A DNA stretch of 64,000 bases from the NCBI GenBank assembly GCA_935421135.1, contig OW285195.1:7168701-7232700 (forward strand). The letters run 5' to 3'. Both the position numbers and the translations under genes were made by a program. This document shows positions 61,301-64,000 of this stretch, piece by piece; within the stretch, counting starts at the first letter, position 1, and every line of letters starts with the position of its first letter. The DNA comes from Bugulina stolonifera. Lineage: Eukaryota; Bryozoa; Gymnolaemata; Cheilostomatida; Bugulidae. The notes beneath the pieces are model-generated. The model was given only the letters and a program-made list of their open reading frames with translations, had not been told where the DNA came from and made no database searches.

Positions 61301-63945
61301 CACAGCATTCTATGACGGTATACAATCCTCAGATATTATCATAATATTATTGTAACAGCTTTGCTAACAATTACTTTACGTGACTAATTATTGTCTTTCA
61401 TAGATTATCTTTTTTTTGTCTTGTCTGTTCTCTTTCAGAACTCTTGAATTAAGCTGCTTTATTCAATAAAAAATATCACAATAACATGGTCTTTGCATTG
61501 CTTATCAGCATAAAACTGGTATTCTGTTATAATGTTTTAGAAGGGGCATGCAACGCTTTTCTCAAAGGCTAGAAGTTTGTAGCAATAGAGCATAACATCT
61601 CCATGAATTACACGTAATGCTATTTTCCAAAGTCTGATTAAAACGGAAAAAATGGGGCCAGCTAGATTTTAGGGTTTTGTGAAACTAACAGTACCCTGCC
61701 TGAACGTGATTGCTTTCAAGAGTAACTGATATACTCACACCAGAACCTGTAATATACATGTACATGTACATGTATGTATATATCACTGATCTACATGTAT
61801 ACAAACTAACGGAGTTGAATATGCATGAGCAACAGAAGCAAAAGTCAGCCAAAACAAAGACTGTTCATGAGATCACACAGTTCTACCTGTCCACTATATC
61901 TCAAGTATTTTTTTGAAACTAGTGGCAACCAAAGAGTGAGATAAAACCTTATCTGATGCCAATGGTGAAGTGCCTGAGTTACTGGCTGTCTAGGGCAGTA
62001 GAATCAGACAAAAAACTTACCCATAGCAGATTAGCTGAATAGATACTGAGCTAGAACCTATCAAAACGTCAATCAGTCAAAATCTGACACACCCAGAACT
62101 GACGACATTGCGTCAGTGTTAAATATTCTGGTATCTATGTGTTTTATTACTTACTGTATAAAATGTAGAGTTTACTATTAAATGTAATCAAACACCATTA
62201 TAATTATTATAATATAATTATACAAACCATCTAACACTGCCAATAATGACTAATTTTAGAATGGATAAATTTTATCTATTTATGGATGCATAATTTGCCA
62301 AAGGTATTGTTTCGTGTCATAAGTCTCCAATAAAAGTCTCAGTCTGCACAATTTCTGGCTGCAGGCTAGAATAATTATTCTATATTAATTGTTTGCTTCA
62401 GACATAAAAATATGTACTACAACTATAATAAGCTTATCATTGCTTCCTCTAGAAATAATGTATGAAAATTCTATAGATAGTTTATGTATCTAGAGATTCA
62501 GATACAAAGATTTTACCTGCTTTAGCAATGTAAGCATTTTACTTGCTTTAGAAATGCAAACAGAGATGAGATTCCGATTCTTCCATTACTTCTGGCATTC
62601 TATTCATGCTGTATTTTGCACTTGACCACCCTTTCTATATTATTCTAGAGTAATACAATGTTTTAATGTACATGTACATTTGTACAATGCAGAATATTGT
62701 TGTTAGCTCGACACTTTCATTTGTCCAATAACTTTTTGGGGAATGTGTTGTGACAGCGTGGTCCTGTGAGAGGCCAGCTAACTATTGTGACTTTTTATCA
62801 AGATAACGACAGGCCGGTAGCCCTTTCCACGCTACATTGAGCACCTGTTAAATAAGTGCCGCTTGACAACTTGAAGATATCGCCAAAATATGCACCTAAT
62901 ACTAGATGGTGCTATATAGACTACCTTCTAGTGTGGCAATTATGTGCTCTTTTTCGTTTACCTAGTATGACATGAAGTAACATGTGCTCTATTTCGTTTA
63001 CCTAGTATGACATGAAGTAACATGTGCTCTATTTCGTTTACCTAGTATGACATGAAATAACATGTGCTTGTTATTTGGATTTATGACAGGTAAAATGGGA
63101 GAGATGTAAGAGAATGAGAGATGATGGTGCATGTGAATCCTACTCAGGTATCTCCTCTAGGAACAAGGTCAAATACGACAGGTACTTTGGCATCCAACAG
63201 GAAGGGACGGAGTCGTATATCTTAACAATATATAACATGAAACCAACTCAGTCCGGCACCTACTACTGCTCCGTCAAGACAGCCCTATTGGCTAAAAGAA
63301 CCTACGACTTTCTGCATGTAATTGTGTACCGTGAGTTGACCTTGACCCTAGTGCCGCTAGTGCTCTGTTATTGACCATGTCAACTGAGAACGTTGAAGTT
63401 GTTAATATATCATCATCTGTTAATTTCTAACTTTTCATGCAGTGCAGTGCTTGTTGATGTAATGACATTTGATTGTCCAACAAATATTGTGTCTATACCA
63501 TGTCAGAACAGCGTGTGAGATGGATGCTTAGGACCAATTTGGGGTTTGTCACATGTCACACCAACTTAAACTAGTAAAGTCTATTAATATACGACACTAC
63601 ACATTTAATTTGCTCATCACTCTCTATAGGAGAGAGTCTCCACTGTCTCTGTACATTATATAAAAGACCAAATAATATATGTACGCACATCCATGTGTAC
63701 AGCAGCAAAAAGCCATATCTAAATCTGGATAGTCCTACACGATAACAAGACATAAACTAGACGATGCGTTTTCTATAATTTCAGAAGTCCCTGTAATAAA
63801 CTTCCTGGCAACTACGCCAGATACAGTGATGTTAGAGGGAAGCGCGGTACACCTCAACTGTCAAGCATCAGGACACCCCCAGCCTGTGGTTCATTGGGAA
63901 AGGGCGGGTGGTTCAAAACTTCATAGCGGAAGCCCCAAACTAATG
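58316..63945 (+). CDS. Immunoglobulin-superfamily secreted or membrane protein, first four exons (partial)
   Basis: Exons 58316-58379, 60219-60334, 63090-63330, 63785-63945, GT-AG and in phase; the last ends in phase 0 at a GTAAGT donor, so the gene continues past the right edge. Exon 1 encodes a short hydrophobic signal peptide (SIILDCLLIATAVYQ). A short upstream ATG GAA ATA TGA lies just before the start. Exons 2 and 3 form a V-type Ig domain: C50, W63, YILTIYNM, then SGTYYC with C120. Exon 4 starts a second, I-set-like domain (VHLNCQASGHPQPVVHWE). Such proteins act in adhesion, self-recognition or as receptors, including receptor tyrosine kinases. The C-terminal part needed to decide is missing. 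Confidence 0.82.
59077..59216 (+). repeat. Dispersed repeat, copy B
   Basis: Related to 31779-31931, in intron 1 of the Ig gene: GAGTAGGTGCAAAAG, TTGAGATAGCCTTTGCTCTT, TTCTCTATATTTTGTTGG, ATATCTCAATTTCTC. A second member of an unclassified interspersed family. Confidence 0.7.
59896..60188 (+). mobile_element. tRNA-derived SINE
   Basis: Starts with a tRNA-like head: A box TGGCTTAGGGG (59909-59919) and a perfect B box GGTTCGAATCC (59953-59963), closed by CCGGTCACGG. A tRNA-unrelated body of about 200 bp follows, including a short A-rich run (CCAAAAAAAGG). Located in intron 1 of the Ig gene, ending about 30 bp before exon 2. The 3' boundary is approximate. Confidence 0.75.
60640..61135. repeat. 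24-bp minisatellite, about 20 units, in Ig gene intron 2
   Basis: Units of GTACCTATACCATAAGTAGC plus CTAT, with variant units at both ends. The 24-bp period leaves roughly 100-codon frames open on both strands. Not coding. Confidence 0.95.
62941..63060. repeat. Three 40-bp direct repeats just upstream of Ig exon 3
   Basis: Three consecutive 40-bp units containing TTCGTTTACCTAGTATGACA, ending 29 bp before the first base of exon 3. They therefore occupy the usual branch-point zone. Confidence 0.9.
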
Positions 63946-64000
63946 GTAAGTCACGAATGGGACTAAGTATACGGATATGCCACTAATCCAGTCGCTAATC

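Overview
This is a stretch of an animal nuclear genome. It is AT-rich, has multi-exon genes with GT-AG introns of roughly 80 to 3900 bp, tRNA-derived SINE-like repeats, LTR retrotransposon copies and many minisatellites. The genes (SHANK, a RING/B-box TRIM-like protein, ARMC2 and an immunoglobulin-superfamily surface protein) are metazoan families. Their diverged sequences and the extreme density of the palindrome TACATGTA suggest a non-bilaterian or other invertebrate, plausibly a sponge. That placement is inference. No bacterial operons, CRISPR arrays or viral genes were seen.

Layout. (1) 12280 down to 1995, minus strand: the 5' part of a SHANK scaffold gene, 10 exons giving the N-terminal ubiquitin-like domain, six or so ankyrin repeats and the start of the SH3 domain; the rest (PDZ, proline-rich, SAM) must lie left of the window or in unresolved exons. 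(2) 12281-24014: gene-poor, with microsatellites, a minisatellite, a SINE-like fragment and two weak candidate exons. (3) 24015-29026: a complete 5012-bp LTR retrotransposon with 663-bp LTRs, 4-bp target duplication, a tRNA-Leu primer site and a single 1112-codon ORF that is Gag plus a C2H2 zinc finger, with no protease, reverse transcriptase or integrase. A related solo LTR lies in the opposite orientation at 29791-30597. (4) 30995-36276, plus strand: a seven-exon RING/B-box/coiled-coil/propeller-like gene (620 aa). (5) 39092-51951, plus strand: ARMC2, 18 coding exons, 883 aa. Intron 1 carries repeat insertions and intron 5 a 36-bp minisatellite. (6) 51952-58315: gene-poor, with weak candidate exons. 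(7) 58316 to beyond the right edge, plus strand: the first four exons of a secreted or membrane immunoglobulin-superfamily protein.

The genes are functionally unrelated (synaptic/junction scaffold, ubiquitin ligase-like, ciliary/axonemal armadillo protein, cell-surface Ig protein), as expected for an animal locus. The recurring theme is local tandem duplication, several times across splice sites: three in-frame donors 27 nt apart in SHANK, a duplicated donor in another SHANK intron, and duplicated acceptor and donor around ARMC2 exon 6. Exon boundaries were derived by hand from splice consensus, reading-frame phase and family similarity; all phases close in the three main gene models.
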